Shown one piece after another: positions 52,552-61,775 of a DNA stretch of 64,000 nt (the first letter of the stretch is position 1; every line of letters begins with the position of its first letter). Both the position numbers and the translations under genes were made by a program. The DNA is from Motiliproteus sp965230735. GTDB taxonomy: Bacteria > Pseudomonadota > Gammaproteobacteria > Pseudomonadales > Balneatricaceae. Under the pieces are notes generated by a model. That model was not told the origin of the DNA. It saw only the letters and a list, made by a program, of their open reading frames with translations, and made no database searches. Location: positions 1-64,000 of the forward strand of contig NZ_OZ246016.1 of the NCBI RefSeq assembly GCF_965230735.1, written 5' to 3'.

Positions 52552-53211
52552 ATGCGCCGCACCTCCCTGCTTCTCGGGCTAGCTATGCTTAGCCCGATCT
52601 CTCAACCATTGCTCGCCAATGAACATGAACACCAGCAGTTGGACGCCCATCAGCACGGCGCGGCCGAACTGAATATGGTGGTCGAGGGCGAAGAGGTTCT
52701 GATTGAGCTGATATCCCCGGCCGACAACATTTTGGGGTTCGAGCACCAAGCCACAACGGAAGCGGACAGGCACAAGTTGGAGCAGGCCGTGGCGACCTTG
52801 CGGCAAGGAGCCGTGATTCAGCTGACTGAAGCGGCTGACTGCGAGCTGGAATCCAGCGCCATTGAGTCGGCGTTGCTCGAAGATCACCAGGAGCACGATC
52901 ACGACGCGGAACATGCTGAGCATGACGGGCACGACGACCATGAGAAGCATGAAGAACATGCCCACGATGATCATCAGAATCACGACAGTCACAAAGAGCA
53001 TGACGCCCACGGCGATGACCACACAAGCGAGCATAGCGAGTTCCACGTCAGCTACAGCTACCATTGCCATAAGCCCGACGCCCTGAACGGAGCACAACTC
53101 CAGCTTTGGCAGCAGTTCGACGGCTTTGAAAAGATTCAGGTGCAACTGATCACACCCGGAGGCCAACAACGGCAGGAGCTGACCCGCAGTACCCCCCACA
53201 TCCGCTTTTAG
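52552..53211 (+). CDS. Histidine-rich periplasmic DUF2796 (ZrgA-like) zinc protein
   Basis: A 219-residue secreted protein. Signal peptide about residues 1-22 (ending LLA, then NEHEHQQ). The conserved core reads HQHGAAELNMVVEGEEVLIELISPADNILGFEH. A long histidine/aspartate/glutamate-rich stretch follows (about 104-165), with dozens of H residues spaced HxxH or HD, then the C-terminal domain with FHVSYSYHCHKPDAL. This is the DUF2796/ZrgA architecture of zinc-scavenging systems. It should bind Zn2+ in the periplasm and pass it to the ABC transporter downstream. Confidence 0.9.
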   Translation: MRRTSLLLGLAMLSPISQPLLANEHEHQQLDAHQHGAAELNMVVEGEEVLIELISPADNILGFEHQATTEADRHKLEQAVATLRQGAVIQLTEAADCELESSAIESALLEDHQEHDHDAEHAEHDGHDDHEKHEEHAHDDHQNHDSHKEHDAHGDDHTSEHSEFHVSYSYHCHKPDALNGAQLQLWQQFDGFEKIQVQLITPGGQQRQELTRSTPHIRF

Positions 53212-53218
53212 GGGTATC

Positions 53219-53956
53219 ATGGCGTCCATGGATGCTGCACTGAGTCACACTGTTGAACTAACCGGGTTGCGCTACGGCTGGCAACCCGGCACCCCACTAC
53301 TCGACATAGAGCTGCTGCAGGTTGCCCGTGGTGAGCGGCTGTTTATCTACGGCCCCAGCGGTAGCGGAAAGAGCACGCTGCTGAGCCTGCTGGGCGGCTT
53401 GATCTCGCCGCAGCAGGGTCAAATCCGGATTCTGGGTCAAGCGATGACCGAACTGGGCGCCTCGGCCCGTGATCGGTTTCGCGCCGATCATCTGGGCTTT
53501 GTGTTCCAGCAGTTCAATCTGATCCCCTACCTCGACCCAGTCGACAACATCACCCTTGCGCTGTCGTTTTCCCGCCATCGTCGCCGGCAGTTGGGGGGCG
53601 AATCACCCCGTCAGGCGGCGCAGCGCTTGCTGAAAGCCTTGGAGCTGGATCCCGATCAGGTCGCCGGCCAGCCGGCACGGCAACTGAGTATCGGTCAGCA
53701 GCAGCGGGTAGCCGTTGCCCGGGCGCTGATCGGCAAGCCCGAACTGATCATCGCCGACGAACCCACCTCCAGCCTGGATGCGGACAGCCAGGCCCGCTTT
53801 CTGACCCTGCTGTTTGATCAGTGCCGAAGCCAGAACAGCACCCTGGTGTTTGTCAGCCACGATCTGCGCCTGGCCGAACAGTTCGATCGAACCCTGTCGC
53901 TGGAGCAGATCAACCGCGCCAGCACCAGCCGTCCGCCAAAGGCGGTTGCATGCTGA
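53219..53956 (+). CDS. ABC transporter ATP-binding protein (LolD/MacB type)
   Basis: A 245-residue ABC ATPase. Walker A GPSGSGKSTLLSLLGG (about residues 42-57), Q-loop FVFQQFNLIPYLDPVDNI, signature LSIGQQQRVAVARALIG (LSIGQ in place of LSGGQ), Walker B LIIADEPTSSLD and H-loop FVSHD. It belongs to the group pairing with FtsX-like permeases. Ribosome site AGGGG. It ends inside the start of the permease gene (7-base overlap), so the two form one transporter, here most likely for zinc acquisition or release, given neighbouring genes. Confidence 0.93.
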   Translation: MASMDAALSHTVELTGLRYGWQPGTPLLDIELLQVARGERLFIYGPSGSGKSTLLSLLGGLISPQQGQIRILGQAMTELGASARDRFRADHLGFVFQQFNLIPYLDPVDNITLALSFSRHRRRQLGGESPRQAAQRLLKALELDPDQVAGQPARQLSIGQQQRVAVARALIGKPELIIADEPTSSLDADSQARFLTLLFDQCRSQNSTLVFVSHDLRLAEQFDRTLSLEQINRASTSRPPKAVAC

Positions 53957-55206
53957 TTCGCCTCGCCATCGCCAGCCTGCTCAACCGTCGAGCGACGGTC
54001 ATGCTGACCCTGTTCACCATCGCCCTGAGCGTGGCGCTGCTGCTGGGGGTCGAAAAACTGCGCCAGGACGCCAAGGCCAGCTTTGCCAACACCATCTCCC
54101 AGACCGACCTGGTGGTCGGTGCCCGTAGCGGGTCAATTCAGCTGCTGCTCTACTCGGTGTTTCGGATCGGTAACGCCACCAGCAACATCAGTTGGGGCTC
54201 GTACCAGCACTTTGCCAACCACCCTCGGGTCAAATGGACCGTGCCGTTGTCGCTGGGCGATTCTCACCGGGGCTTCCGGGTGCTGGGCACCAGTCGCGAC
54301 TATTTCCAATACTATCGCTACGGCCGGGGTCAGCCGCTGGCCTTTGAGCAGGGCAAACCCTTCGAAGACCTCTACGATGCCGTCATCGGCGCCGATGTGG
54401 CCCGTGAGCTGGGTTATACCCTCGGCCAGTCGATGATCGTCGCCCACGGCCTGGTCGATATCGGCAACAGCGGCCATAAGGACAAACCCTTCCGGGTCGC
54501 GGGGATTCTGGCCCGCACCGGCACGCCCGTGGATCGCACCGTCCATGTCAGCCTGGCCGGCATCGAAGCGATGCATATCGACTGGCAGGCGGGTGTACCG
54601 ATCCCGGGACGCTCCATCAGCGCCGAGCAGACCCGCCAGATGGCGCTGGAGCCCAAAGCGATCACCGCCTTTATGGTGGGCTTAACCTCCAAAATCAGCG
54701 CCTTCCAGGTACAACGGCAGATCAACGAATACCGCCGTGAACCGATGCAGGCGATCCTACCCGGCGTCGCACTGCAGGAGCTTTGGGACCTGATGAGCGT
54801 CGCCGAACAAGCATTGCGGGCGGTCTCGATTCTGGTGGTCGTCGCCGGCCTGGCCGGTATGTTGAGCGCGATTCTGAACACCCTGGCCGAACGCCGTCGG
54901 GAGATGGCCATTCTTCGCTCGGTCGGCGCCCGTCCGCTGCAGGTCTTTGCGTTGTTCACGCTGGAAGCGGGTCTTTACGGCCTGCTCGGAACTCTGCTGG
55001 GTTATCTTGTCTATAGCCTTAGCCTGTTGGCCGCTGCCGACTGGCTGCTGGAGAGCTACGGACTCAACCTTCAGTTAGGACCACCCGGATCGCTGGAATG
55101 GATGATCCTGGGTGCCGTCACCCTGGCCGCAACCCTGGTCGGGATGATCCCCGCCTACGTGGCTTACCGGAATACCCTGGCCGACGGACTCTCGGTCCGG
55201 ATTTAG
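53950..55206 (+). CDS. ABC transporter permease (FtsX/MacB-like)
   Basis: A 418-residue permease with four membrane helices: one N-terminal (about 15-38), a large extracytoplasmic domain (about 40-280), and three C-terminal (about 290-415), with LAGMLSAILNTLAERRREMAILRSVGARPLQVFALFTLEAGLYGLLGTLLGYLVY, the FtsX domain. The frame can be extended upstream through the ATPase gene, but ATG 53950 is the natural start by overlap. It partners the preceding ATPase and probably moves a substrate between the membrane and periplasmic proteins. Confidence 0.92.
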   Translation: MLIRLAIASLLNRRATVMLTLFTIALSVALLLGVEKLRQDAKASFANTISQTDLVVGARSGSIQLLLYSVFRIGNATSNISWGSYQHFANHPRVKWTVPLSLGDSHRGFRVLGTSRDYFQYYRYGRGQPLAFEQGKPFEDLYDAVIGADVARELGYTLGQSMIVAHGLVDIGNSGHKDKPFRVAGILARTGTPVDRTVHVSLAGIEAMHIDWQAGVPIPGRSISAEQTRQMALEPKAITAFMVGLTSKISAFQVQRQINEYRREPMQAILPGVALQELWDLMSVAEQALRAVSILVVVAGLAGMLSAILNTLAERRREMAILRSVGARPLQVFALFTLEAGLYGLLGTLLGYLVYSLSLLAAADWLLESYGLNLQLGPPGSLEWMILGAVTLAATLVGMIPAYVAYRNTLADGLSVRI

Positions 55207-55217
55207 GAGTGGAGTAG

Positions 55218-55763
55218 ATGAAACTCAGCACAGGTTTGGCTAAGTTCCTGATCACTATCGGAGTGCTGTTCAGCGCCCTGATTTCGGCGCTGAGTCATGG
55301 CTCGGATGAAGTTCAGGCGCTGGACTGGAGCGACCTGATGCCGGCCGGTTTCTCCGACGAGGCGCTGTTCGCCGACTACGATGTCAGTGCATTCGAAGAT
55401 GGCGATCCCGAAGGTCAACGACGCCTGGAAGAGTTCCAGGAGATCCTGCAATCGGCACCGGTGATCGAATCCCTCGACGGCCAACTGATCAGCCTGCCCG
55501 GCTTTGCCTTGCCGTTGGAAGGCGACTACGAAGCCACCAGTCTGTTCCTGCTGGTCCCCTATTTTGGCGCCTGTATCCACGTACCTCCGCCCCCCAGCAA
55601 CCAGATCGTGCTGGTACGGGCCGACCCCGGGGTAAAAATCGAGACCCTGTTCGCCCCGGTGAAAGTCTCCGGTCGGATTCGAATTGAAACCACCGATACC
55701 GGCATTGCCCATGCCGGCTACACCCTGGATCTGACCAATATCGAAACCATCGAAGACTTCTAG
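55218..55763 (+). CDS. DUF3299 family secreted protein
   Basis: A 181-residue protein with a signal peptide (about residues 1-27). The family signature is LISLPGFALPLEGDYEATSLFLLVPYFGACIHVPPPPSNQIVLV, with the conserved GxC (GACIHVPPPP). DUF3299 proteins regularly follow DUF2796-ABC cassettes. Their role is unknown; a periplasmic metal-binding or chaperone role is a guess. Last gene of the cassette, 11 bases after the permease. Confidence 0.88.
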   Translation: MKLSTGLAKFLITIGVLFSALISALSHGSDEVQALDWSDLMPAGFSDEALFADYDVSAFEDGDPEGQRRLEEFQEILQSAPVIESLDGQLISLPGFALPLEGDYEATSLFLLVPYFGACIHVPPPPSNQIVLVRADPGVKIETLFAPVKVSGRIRIETTDTGIAHAGYTLDLTNIETIEDF

Positions 55764-55784
55764 TGCTCTAGAACTGGCAGTTAA

Positions 55785-56495
55785 TCAAGCGACCAATAGG
55801 CTGGTCTGCTGTTGATGCCAGCGCACACAGGCTGAGGCCAAGCTGCGGGTGGCATCGACGCTCTGTTCTCGCCATGGCGATTCGATTCGATCCAGCGCCA
55901 GGGGGATTTCGGTACAGGCCAGTATCACCCGCTCAACCCCTTGCTCCAGCAGCTGCTCTACACAGGATTCGAGTATCCGCCCGCCGGTTTCAATCTGCCC
56001 GGCTTTGACCCGATAGATCCCCTCCATCACCTGCTGTTGCAACTCGGCTCCCGGCAGGGTCACAGCGATCCCATGCTCACTGAGCTTACGCGGGTAAAAA
56101 CCGGCTTTCAGGGTGCCATCTGTCGCCATCAGCCCTACCGATGCCACTCCTTCATTGACCAGTGATTCGGCACAGGCATCCGCAATATGCAGAATCGGGA
56201 CGGGACTGTCTTTCGACAAGGGTTCGTACCAGTGATGGGCGGTATTGCAGGGGATGACGATCGCCCCGACCCCTGACTTCGCCAGAGTCTCGACACCTCG
56301 GGCCATGGCCGCCAGCGGTGAGCGTTGCTGATCGATCAGACAGGCCGTCCGATCGGGAATCTGGGGTACCGAGTGAATAATCAACGGCAGGTGCTCTTGA
56401 TCGCAACGAGCCGGGGTCAGCCCGATAACCTTCTCGACAAAATCCACGGTAGCCAGCGGTCCCATCCCTCCGAGAATACCAATAACTGTGCTCAT
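55785..56495 (-). CDS. Aspartate/glutamate racemase family protein
   Basis: A 236-residue cofactor-independent racemase. N-terminal GILGGMGPLATVDF, first catalytic cysteine in IVIPCNTAHHWYEPL, PILHIADACAESL, and second catalytic cysteine in VILACTEIPLAL; together these are the two-base Cys/Cys mechanism of Asp/Glu racemases. The specificity (aspartate, glutamate, other) cannot be read from sequence, but aspA and an acidic amino acid symporter lie nearby. I use ATG 56495 (MSTVIGILGG); a longer frame adds about 30 residues without family support. Confidence 0.9.
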   Translation of the reverse strand: MSTVIGILGGMGPLATVDFVEKVIGLTPARCDQEHLPLIIHSVPQIPDRTACLIDQQRSPLAAMARGVETLAKSGVGAIVIPCNTAHHWYEPLSKDSPVPILHIADACAESLVNEGVASVGLMATDGTLKAGFYPRKLSEHGIAVTLPGAELQQQVMEGIYRVKAGQIETGGRILESCVEQLLEQGVERVILACTEIPLALDRIESPWREQSVDATRSLASACVRWHQQQTSLLVA

Positions 56496-56593
56496 CAACG
56501 TCGCTCCAAGTTTTTCTGCCAGACTAGCCAAGCCCCCTGGCAACCGGCCAATGCCGACTCTGTCTAGCCCATACCCAAACGACATGGCACGAG

Positions 56594-56608
56594 ATAATTT
56601 CTAGTTAT
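56594..56608. promoter_or_regulatory. Candidate LysR-type operator between racemase and lysR
   Basis: ATAATTTCTAGTTAT contains TAA-N7-TTA, a T-N11-A dyad of the LysR type, in the 263-base divergent spacer, about 100 bases from the racemase start. It could serve both the racemase and the regulator. Confidence 0.35.
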
Positions 56609-56758
56609 TTCAATCTGATAAGCCGCGCATACCATCATCGCATCGGCGATACCGGCTGGGTATAAGGTGTCTAACCGGCAGAAAAGTCGCCAAGTCGGTA
56701 GTACACTTCGGTAAAACAACGACAACACTCCGATGCCGATCAGCCTGAGCAGCGCTTG

Positions 56759-57676
56759 ATGAACATAGAAACCAAGTGGTTAGTGGACTTCCTGTCTCTG
56801 GCTAGGACGCAGAGCTTTTCCCGCTCAGCCGAAGAGCGGCACATGACCCAACCCGCTTTCAGTCGACGCATCAAAGCCCTGGAACAGGCACTCGGGTGCG
56901 AGCTAGTGGACCGAGCCCAGGTGCCGGTTCGGCTCACCGCCGAAGGACAGCTGTTCCAGATCACCTCGCGTAATCTGGTCTCACAGCTGCAGGATTGCCG
57001 TGCCCACCTGCTCTCGCTGCGACAGAAAGACGCCAAAGTACTGGACTTTGCGGTCTCCCACACCCTGTCGCTGTCGTTCTTTCCCCGCTTTATCGACTCT
57101 CTGGAAGACAAGGTCAGCGATATCCGATGCCGACAACTGGTCGCCAACGTCGATGACAACGTGCAGGCGCTCAAGAACGGTATCTGCGACTTCCTGCTCG
57201 CGTTCGAGGACCCTTCGCTGGATCCCGCCACCTTCGAACGTTTGGAGCTGGCTACCGAGCAATTGATCCCGGTCTGTCGGGCCGATGAGGAGGGCAATCC
57301 CCGCTTCAACCTGGACGCCGGCTCCGAACCCCAACCGTACCTGGGCTACCCGACACAGATCTATCTGGGCCGCTGCGTCGACAAGATCCTGCGCAACAGC
57401 TCCAGATCAGCAAACCTGGAGCTGACCTTCGAGTCTCCCCTGGCCGACAGTTTGAAGGTGATGGCCGTCCAGGGGGCAGGGATCGCCTGGGTGCCTTCGT
57501 TCGCCGTCGAAGAGGAGATTAAAGCCGGTTTCCTGGCCGTTTGCGGTTCCGCGGTCTGGCGCCTGCCGCTGAAAATTTGCCTCTATCGCTGCAACCGTGA
57601 GACCTCTTCGCAGGCGCAGGCTCTGTGGGATGGTCTGACGGCGCAGCTATCCCGCCCCCGGACGAGCGGGCCTTAG
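56759..57676 (+). CDS. LysR-type transcriptional regulator
   Basis: A 305-residue LysR protein. HTH: NIETKWLVDFLSLARTQSFSRSAEERHMTQPAFSRRIKALEQALGCELVDRAQVPVRLTAEGQLF. A ligand domain follows. It starts the operon of sensor kinase, response regulator and binding protein, with one base between its stop and the kinase start. LysR proteins usually control a divergent gene, here the racemase. ATG 56759 is preceded directly by a TTG codon in frame; the ATG fits better. Confidence 0.93.
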   Translation: MNIETKWLVDFLSLARTQSFSRSAEERHMTQPAFSRRIKALEQALGCELVDRAQVPVRLTAEGQLFQITSRNLVSQLQDCRAHLLSLRQKDAKVLDFAVSHTLSLSFFPRFIDSLEDKVSDIRCRQLVANVDDNVQALKNGICDFLLAFEDPSLDPATFERLELATEQLIPVCRADEEGNPRFNLDAGSEPQPYLGYPTQIYLGRCVDKILRNSSRSANLELTFESPLADSLKVMAVQGAGIAWVPSFAVEEEIKAGFLAVCGSAVWRLPLKICLYRCNRETSSQAQALWDGLTAQLSRPRTSGP

Positions 57677-57677
57677 T

Positions 57678-59360
57678 ATGCCGTCAGTCCGTCGCTGGGT
57701 TCAGCTGTTACTGATCATCCTGTCGATCCCGCTGGGAAACCATGCGGTCCAGGCCGAGCAGCTGATCCGGGTCGGCGGCGACCATAACTATCCGCCCTAC
57801 GAATTCCTCAACGAGCAGGGCCAGCCGGACGGCTACAACACCGAGCTGACCCGGGCAATCGCCGAAGTCATGGGTTTCGAGGTCGAGATATCGCTGGGCA
57901 CCTGGGATGTGATGCGCAGAAGGTTGGAGCTGGGTGAGATCGATGTGCTGCAGGGCATGGTCCATTCGGAAGACCGCAACCGGGTGTACGAGTTTTCGCC
58001 CCCCCACGCGATCATCAACCAGTCGATCTTTGCCCGCAAAGGCGATGCAAGGATCAATACCCTGGCCGAAATGGAAGGCAAGTCCGTCATCGTTCAGGAG
58101 GGAGGGATCATGCACGATTATCTGCTGCAGCAGAAGGTGGGTGCCCGGCTGGTATTGGTGGAAACCCACGCCAGCGCCCTGCGGCTGCTGGCATCGGGCC
58201 AGCATGACTACGCCCTGGTCGCCAACCTGCCCGGCCTCTATCTGGGACGGGAGCTGGAACTGTCCAATATCGTCCCGGTCGGCAAGCCCTTCGGGGCGCT
58301 GAATTACGGTTATTCGGTCACCAAGGATAACCCGGAACTGCTGGCTCAGTTCAGCGAAGGGCTGGCGATCCTGAAGAACACCGGCCGCCAGCAGGCGATC
58401 TACGACAAGTGGCTGGGGCCGCTGGAGAAATCCGGGCTTCCCTGGAAAAAGATCGGCCAGGGCGCCGCCATCGCATCAGCGCTGCTGGTGCTGGTGCTCG
58501 GAGCCATCATGACTTGGAACCGTACCCTGTCGCGCCAGGTGGCACGCCGTACCGAAGAGCTGAAACTGCAGCAACAGCAGCTGATCCAGGCCGACAAGAT
58601 GACCTCACTGGGGATTCTGGTATCGGGAGTTGCCCATGAGATCAACAATCCCAGCAGTCTGCTGCTGCTGAACCTTCCGGTCATGAAGGAGGTTCATCAG
58701 GACCTGGAAGAGATTCTGGAGGCCCATTATCAGGCTAACGGCGACTTCGATCTGGGAGGACTGCGCTACAGCCGTATGCGCGATGAAATTCCGGCGATGC
58801 TGGACGACATGCTGACCGGCACCCAGCGGATCCGTCGAATCGTGGACGATCTGCGCGACTTTGCCCGCCAGGGCACTCCCGATCTGAATGAAAGCGTCGA
58901 TCTGAACGAGGTTGTGGCCACGGCCATCCGCCTGGTCGACAACACCATCCGCAACTCCACCAACCACTTCAGCGTCAGTTACGGTCAGAAACTGCCCCGC
59001 TTCCGCGGTAACGCCCAGCGTATCGAACAGGTCGTAATCAACCTGATCGTCAACGCCTGTCAGGCTCTGGAGTCGCCGGAGAAAGGCATCACCCTAAAAA
59101 CCCGCTACCGCCCCGAGAAACAGCAACTTCGACTGGAAGTGATCGACCAGGGCTGTGGTATCGAGCCGGATCAACTCTCTCGGCTCAGCGATCCGTTCTA
59201 CACCACCAAGCGGGAACAGGGCGGTACCGGACTGGGATTATCGGTGTCGTCCAGTATCATCAACGACCATGGCGGTACGCTGGTGTTCGATTCCGAACCG
59301 GATCAAGGCACCAGCGCCATTCTCTATCTGCCGGCCACCTACCGAGCGCTGATCAAATGA
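57678..59360 (+). CDS. Sensor histidine kinase with periplasmic SBP_bac_3 domain
   Basis: A 560-residue kinase. Signal peptide about residues 1-25. The periplasmic amino-acid-type binding domain (about 27-250) starts LIRVGGDHNYPPYEFLNEQGQPDGYNTELTRAIAEVMG and continues LELGEIDVLQGMVHSEDRNRVYEFSPPH. One membrane helix follows (about 263-283), a coiled coil, the HisKA region with His320 (SGVAHEINNPSSLLLLN) and the ATPase domain (DQGCGIEPDQL; FYTTKREQGGTGLGLSVS). The fused binding domain suggests it senses an amino acid directly. It overlaps the regulator start by four bases (ATGA). Confidence 0.95.
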   Translation: MPSVRRWVQLLLIILSIPLGNHAVQAEQLIRVGGDHNYPPYEFLNEQGQPDGYNTELTRAIAEVMGFEVEISLGTWDVMRRRLELGEIDVLQGMVHSEDRNRVYEFSPPHAIINQSIFARKGDARINTLAEMEGKSVIVQEGGIMHDYLLQQKVGARLVLVETHASALRLLASGQHDYALVANLPGLYLGRELELSNIVPVGKPFGALNYGYSVTKDNPELLAQFSEGLAILKNTGRQQAIYDKWLGPLEKSGLPWKKIGQGAAIASALLVLVLGAIMTWNRTLSRQVARRTEELKLQQQQLIQADKMTSLGILVSGVAHEINNPSSLLLLNLPVMKEVHQDLEEILEAHYQANGDFDLGGLRYSRMRDEIPAMLDDMLTGTQRIRRIVDDLRDFARQGTPDLNESVDLNEVVATAIRLVDNTIRNSTNHFSVSYGQKLPRFRGNAQRIEQVVINLIVNACQALESPEKGITLKTRYRPEKQQLRLEVIDQGCGIEPDQLSRLSDPFYTTKREQGGTGLGLSVSSSIINDHGGTLVFDSEPDQGTSAILYLPATYRALIK

Positions 59361-60781
59361 CAATCACCCATCAACCCAGCTTCGGCATCCTGATGATCGA
59401 TGACGAGGCTTCCTTTCTTCGTAGCCTGAGCATCGCGCTGGAACGCCGTGGTGGCTACAACCACCTGTATCGTTGCCAGGACAGCCGCGAGGCGATGGAT
59501 ATCATCGCCCGCGAACCGATCGGATTGGTGCTGCTGGACCTAACCATGCCGCACCTGTCGGGTGAAACGCTGCTGAAGCAGATCGTCGAAGACCACCCCC
59601 ATATCGGCGTGATTATCATCAGCGGTCTGAATCAGCTGGAAACGGCGGTCAACTGTATCCGCCTCGGGGCCTATGACTACTTTGTCAAAACCACCGAAGA
59701 GGATCGCCTGATCGAGGGGGTCCGGCGGGCCGTCCAGATGCAGGAGATGCGGCTGGAAAACCAGGCGATGCGGCGCAAATTCCTGACCGATACGCTGGAG
59801 CACCCCGACGTCTTCGCCGACATCATCACCCAGGACAAGGGGATGCGTTCGGTGTTCCAGTACCTCGAGTCGGTATCCGGCAGCAGCCAACCGGTGCTGA
59901 TCAGCGGCGAAAGCGGCGTCGGCAAGGAACTGATCGCCCGCTCGCTCCATACCCTGAGCCGCCGTCCCGGACCGCTGGTCAGCGTCAACGTGGCGGGACT
60001 GGATGACAATGTCTTCGCCGACACCCTGTTCGGCCATCACCGCGGCGCTTTCACCGGTGCCGACAAGGCCCGTGCCGGGATGATCGAACAGGCCGCCGAA
60101 GGCACCCTGTTTCTGGATGAGATCGGTGATCTGAGTCTGAACTCTCAGGTCAAGCTGCTGCGCTTGCTGCAGGAAGGCGAGTACTACCCGTTGGGCAGTG
60201 ATCGACCCAAACGAATTCGCGCACGGGTCATCGTCGCCACCCATCAGAACCTGGAGCAGAAGCAACAATCCGGCGAGTTTCGGAAAGATCTGTTCTACCG
60301 CTTACGCACCCACCAGCTTGAGATCCCGCCGCTGCGCAAACGGCAGGGCGATATCCCGCTGCTGCTGCATCACTTCCTCGAAGAAGCCGCCAGGGAGATG
60401 AACAAGAGCTGCCCGACTATCCCCAAAGAGCTGCTGGTGCTGCTGGCCAATTACAGTTTCCCGGGCAACATCCGCGAGCTTCGCGCGCTGGCATTCGATG
60501 CGGTCGGACAACACCGCGGCAAGGTGCTGTCGATGGAGAGTTTCCGCCGCGCCCTGAATCTGAGCGCCAGTGCCGTCGACAGCCCCGGTAACCCACCGGC
60601 GTCGTTATTCGATCCCGAACAACCGCTGCCGACCCTGCAGCAGGCGGCGGATCTACTGGTCGACGAAGCGATGCGCCGGGCCCAGGGCAACCAGTCGATC
60701 GCGTCCCGGCTGCTGGGGATCTCCCAACCGGCGCTAAGCAAACGGTTGAAGAAGAAAGAATCGGGGCCCGAGGATGGCTAA
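59357..60781 (+). CDS. Sigma-54-dependent response regulator (NtrC/DctD-like)
   Basis: A 474-residue regulator. The receiver domain (about 1-125) has phospho-acceptor Asp61 (LVLLDLTMP) and Lys111. The AAA+ domain (about 150-390) has Walker A GESGVGKE, the sigma-54 contact loop GAFTGADKA, Walker B GTLFLDEIGD and an arginine-finger region RIRARVIVATHQNLE. The C-terminal Fis-type HTH is AMRRAQGNQSIASRLLGISQPALSKRLKK. It should activate sigma-54 promoters on phosphorylation by the kinase. A perfect such promoter lies about 1 kb downstream, before aspA. It overlaps the next gene by eight bases. Confidence 0.96.
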   Translation: MTITHQPSFGILMIDDEASFLRSLSIALERRGGYNHLYRCQDSREAMDIIAREPIGLVLLDLTMPHLSGETLLKQIVEDHPHIGVIIISGLNQLETAVNCIRLGAYDYFVKTTEEDRLIEGVRRAVQMQEMRLENQAMRRKFLTDTLEHPDVFADIITQDKGMRSVFQYLESVSGSSQPVLISGESGVGKELIARSLHTLSRRPGPLVSVNVAGLDDNVFADTLFGHHRGAFTGADKARAGMIEQAAEGTLFLDEIGDLSLNSQVKLLRLLQEGEYYPLGSDRPKRIRARVIVATHQNLEQKQQSGEFRKDLFYRLRTHQLEIPPLRKRQGDIPLLLHHFLEEAAREMNKSCPTIPKELLVLLANYSFPGNIRELRALAFDAVGQHRGKVLSMESFRRALNLSASAVDSPGNPPASLFDPEQPLPTLQQAADLLVDEAMRRAQGNQSIASRLLGISQPALSKRLKKKESGPEDG

Positions 60782-61565
60782 CCCACGCGCTCAAGGCCGA
60801 GCGTTGCTGATCGTCCTGACCTTTGCACTGCTATCCATCCGGGTTGCGGCAGAACCCCTGACCCTCTATACCGAGGAGTTTCCGCCATTTAATTTCACCC
60901 AGCAGGGTGAGATGCAGGGGGTTTCGACCCAGATTATCAAAGCGTTGATGCAGCAGGCCGGATTCAGCTACCGGATCGTCAGCCACCCCTGGTCACGCAG
61001 CTTCAAGCAGGCCCAGACCGAACCCAACGCGCTGATCTACTCCATCAGCCGCAATCCCGAACGGGAAGCGCTGTTCAAGTGGATCGGGGTTCTGGTTCCA
61101 GCCTCGCACTCGATCTTTGCGTTGCGATCGCGCACCGATATTCGGATCGAACAACTCAGCGATCTGCAGCAATACCGCATCGCGACCCAGCAGAACGGCG
61201 CCCGGGAGAGCTACCTGCTGCAAAACGGTCTGTCGGAGCAGCTGCTGCTGCGCTTGAGCGGTGACCAGGTTCCACTACAGCAATACCAGCTCCTTAGCCG
61301 GGGACGGATTGATCTATGGCCTGCCGCCGATGCGGTTGCCCACCATCTGCTGAAGTCACAGGGTCAGGACCCGGAGCGACTGCTGCGTCGGGTCTACTCG
61401 CTGAAATCGCTGTCGGCCCAAGGCTATTACCTGGCGGCCAGCCCGAACAGCTCGCCCGAATTGATCGCGCAGCTCAGGGATGCCCTAATCCGTCTGAAGC
61501 AAACCCCACGTTACCAACAGATCTTGCGCAACTGGGGAATGACCCCCGCGACAAGCACCCACTGA
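60774..61565 (+). CDS. Periplasmic amino-acid-binding protein (SBP_bac_3), orphan
   Basis: A 263-residue secreted binding protein. Signal peptide about residues 1-26 (ending RVAA). Core PLTLYTEEFPPFNFTQQGEMQGVSTQIIKALMQQAGFSYRIVSHPWSRSFKQAQTEPNALIYSISRNPEREALFKWIG, as in extracellular solute-binding family 3. There is no ABC permease or ATPase in this operon, so it may be a sensory accessory of the kinase rather than a transport component. That is inference. Eight-base overlap with the regulator gene. Confidence 0.88.
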   Translation: MANPRAQGRALLIVLTFALLSIRVAAEPLTLYTEEFPPFNFTQQGEMQGVSTQIIKALMQQAGFSYRIVSHPWSRSFKQAQTEPNALIYSISRNPEREALFKWIGVLVPASHSIFALRSRTDIRIEQLSDLQQYRIATQQNGARESYLLQNGLSEQLLLRLSGDQVPLQQYQLLSRGRIDLWPAADAVAHHLLKSQGQDPERLLRRVYSLKSLSAQGYYLAASPNSSPELIAQLRDALIRLKQTPRYQQILRNWGMTPATSTH

Positions 61566-61583
61566 CCGCGTCGATAGAACCCC

Positions 61584-61608
61584 TATAACCCCAACTTTGG
61601 TTATAACC
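61584..61608. promoter_or_regulatory. Candidate enhancer site (UAS) for the sigma-54 regulator
   Basis: TATAACC (61584-61590) and GGTTATA (61599-61605) are perfect inverted copies eight bases apart; the second half extends to the palindrome GGTTATAACC (61599-61608). It lies about 170-190 bases upstream of the -24/-12 promoter, a normal distance for an enhancer bound by NtrC-family proteins. A degenerate copy, GTTATAGCCC, occurs at 61691-61700. Confidence 0.55.
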
Positions 61609-61775
61609 TCCCCTATCCAGCAGTAACCATCTGTTTTTATTCAACTATCTACTCAACACCCGGCACCGCTCCCTGGCATTTATTCGTTTAGTTATAGCCC
61701 TTGGCGGCAGCCAGACAATCATAAACAAAGATATTTATTTAATGCTTTCAATAAGTTAACCAACAAAACAACAAC

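Noticed and set aside
56581..56600. TGGCACGAGATAATTT as a sigma-54 promoter for lysR
   Set aside because: The -24 half looks right but the required GC doublet ten bases on is missing.
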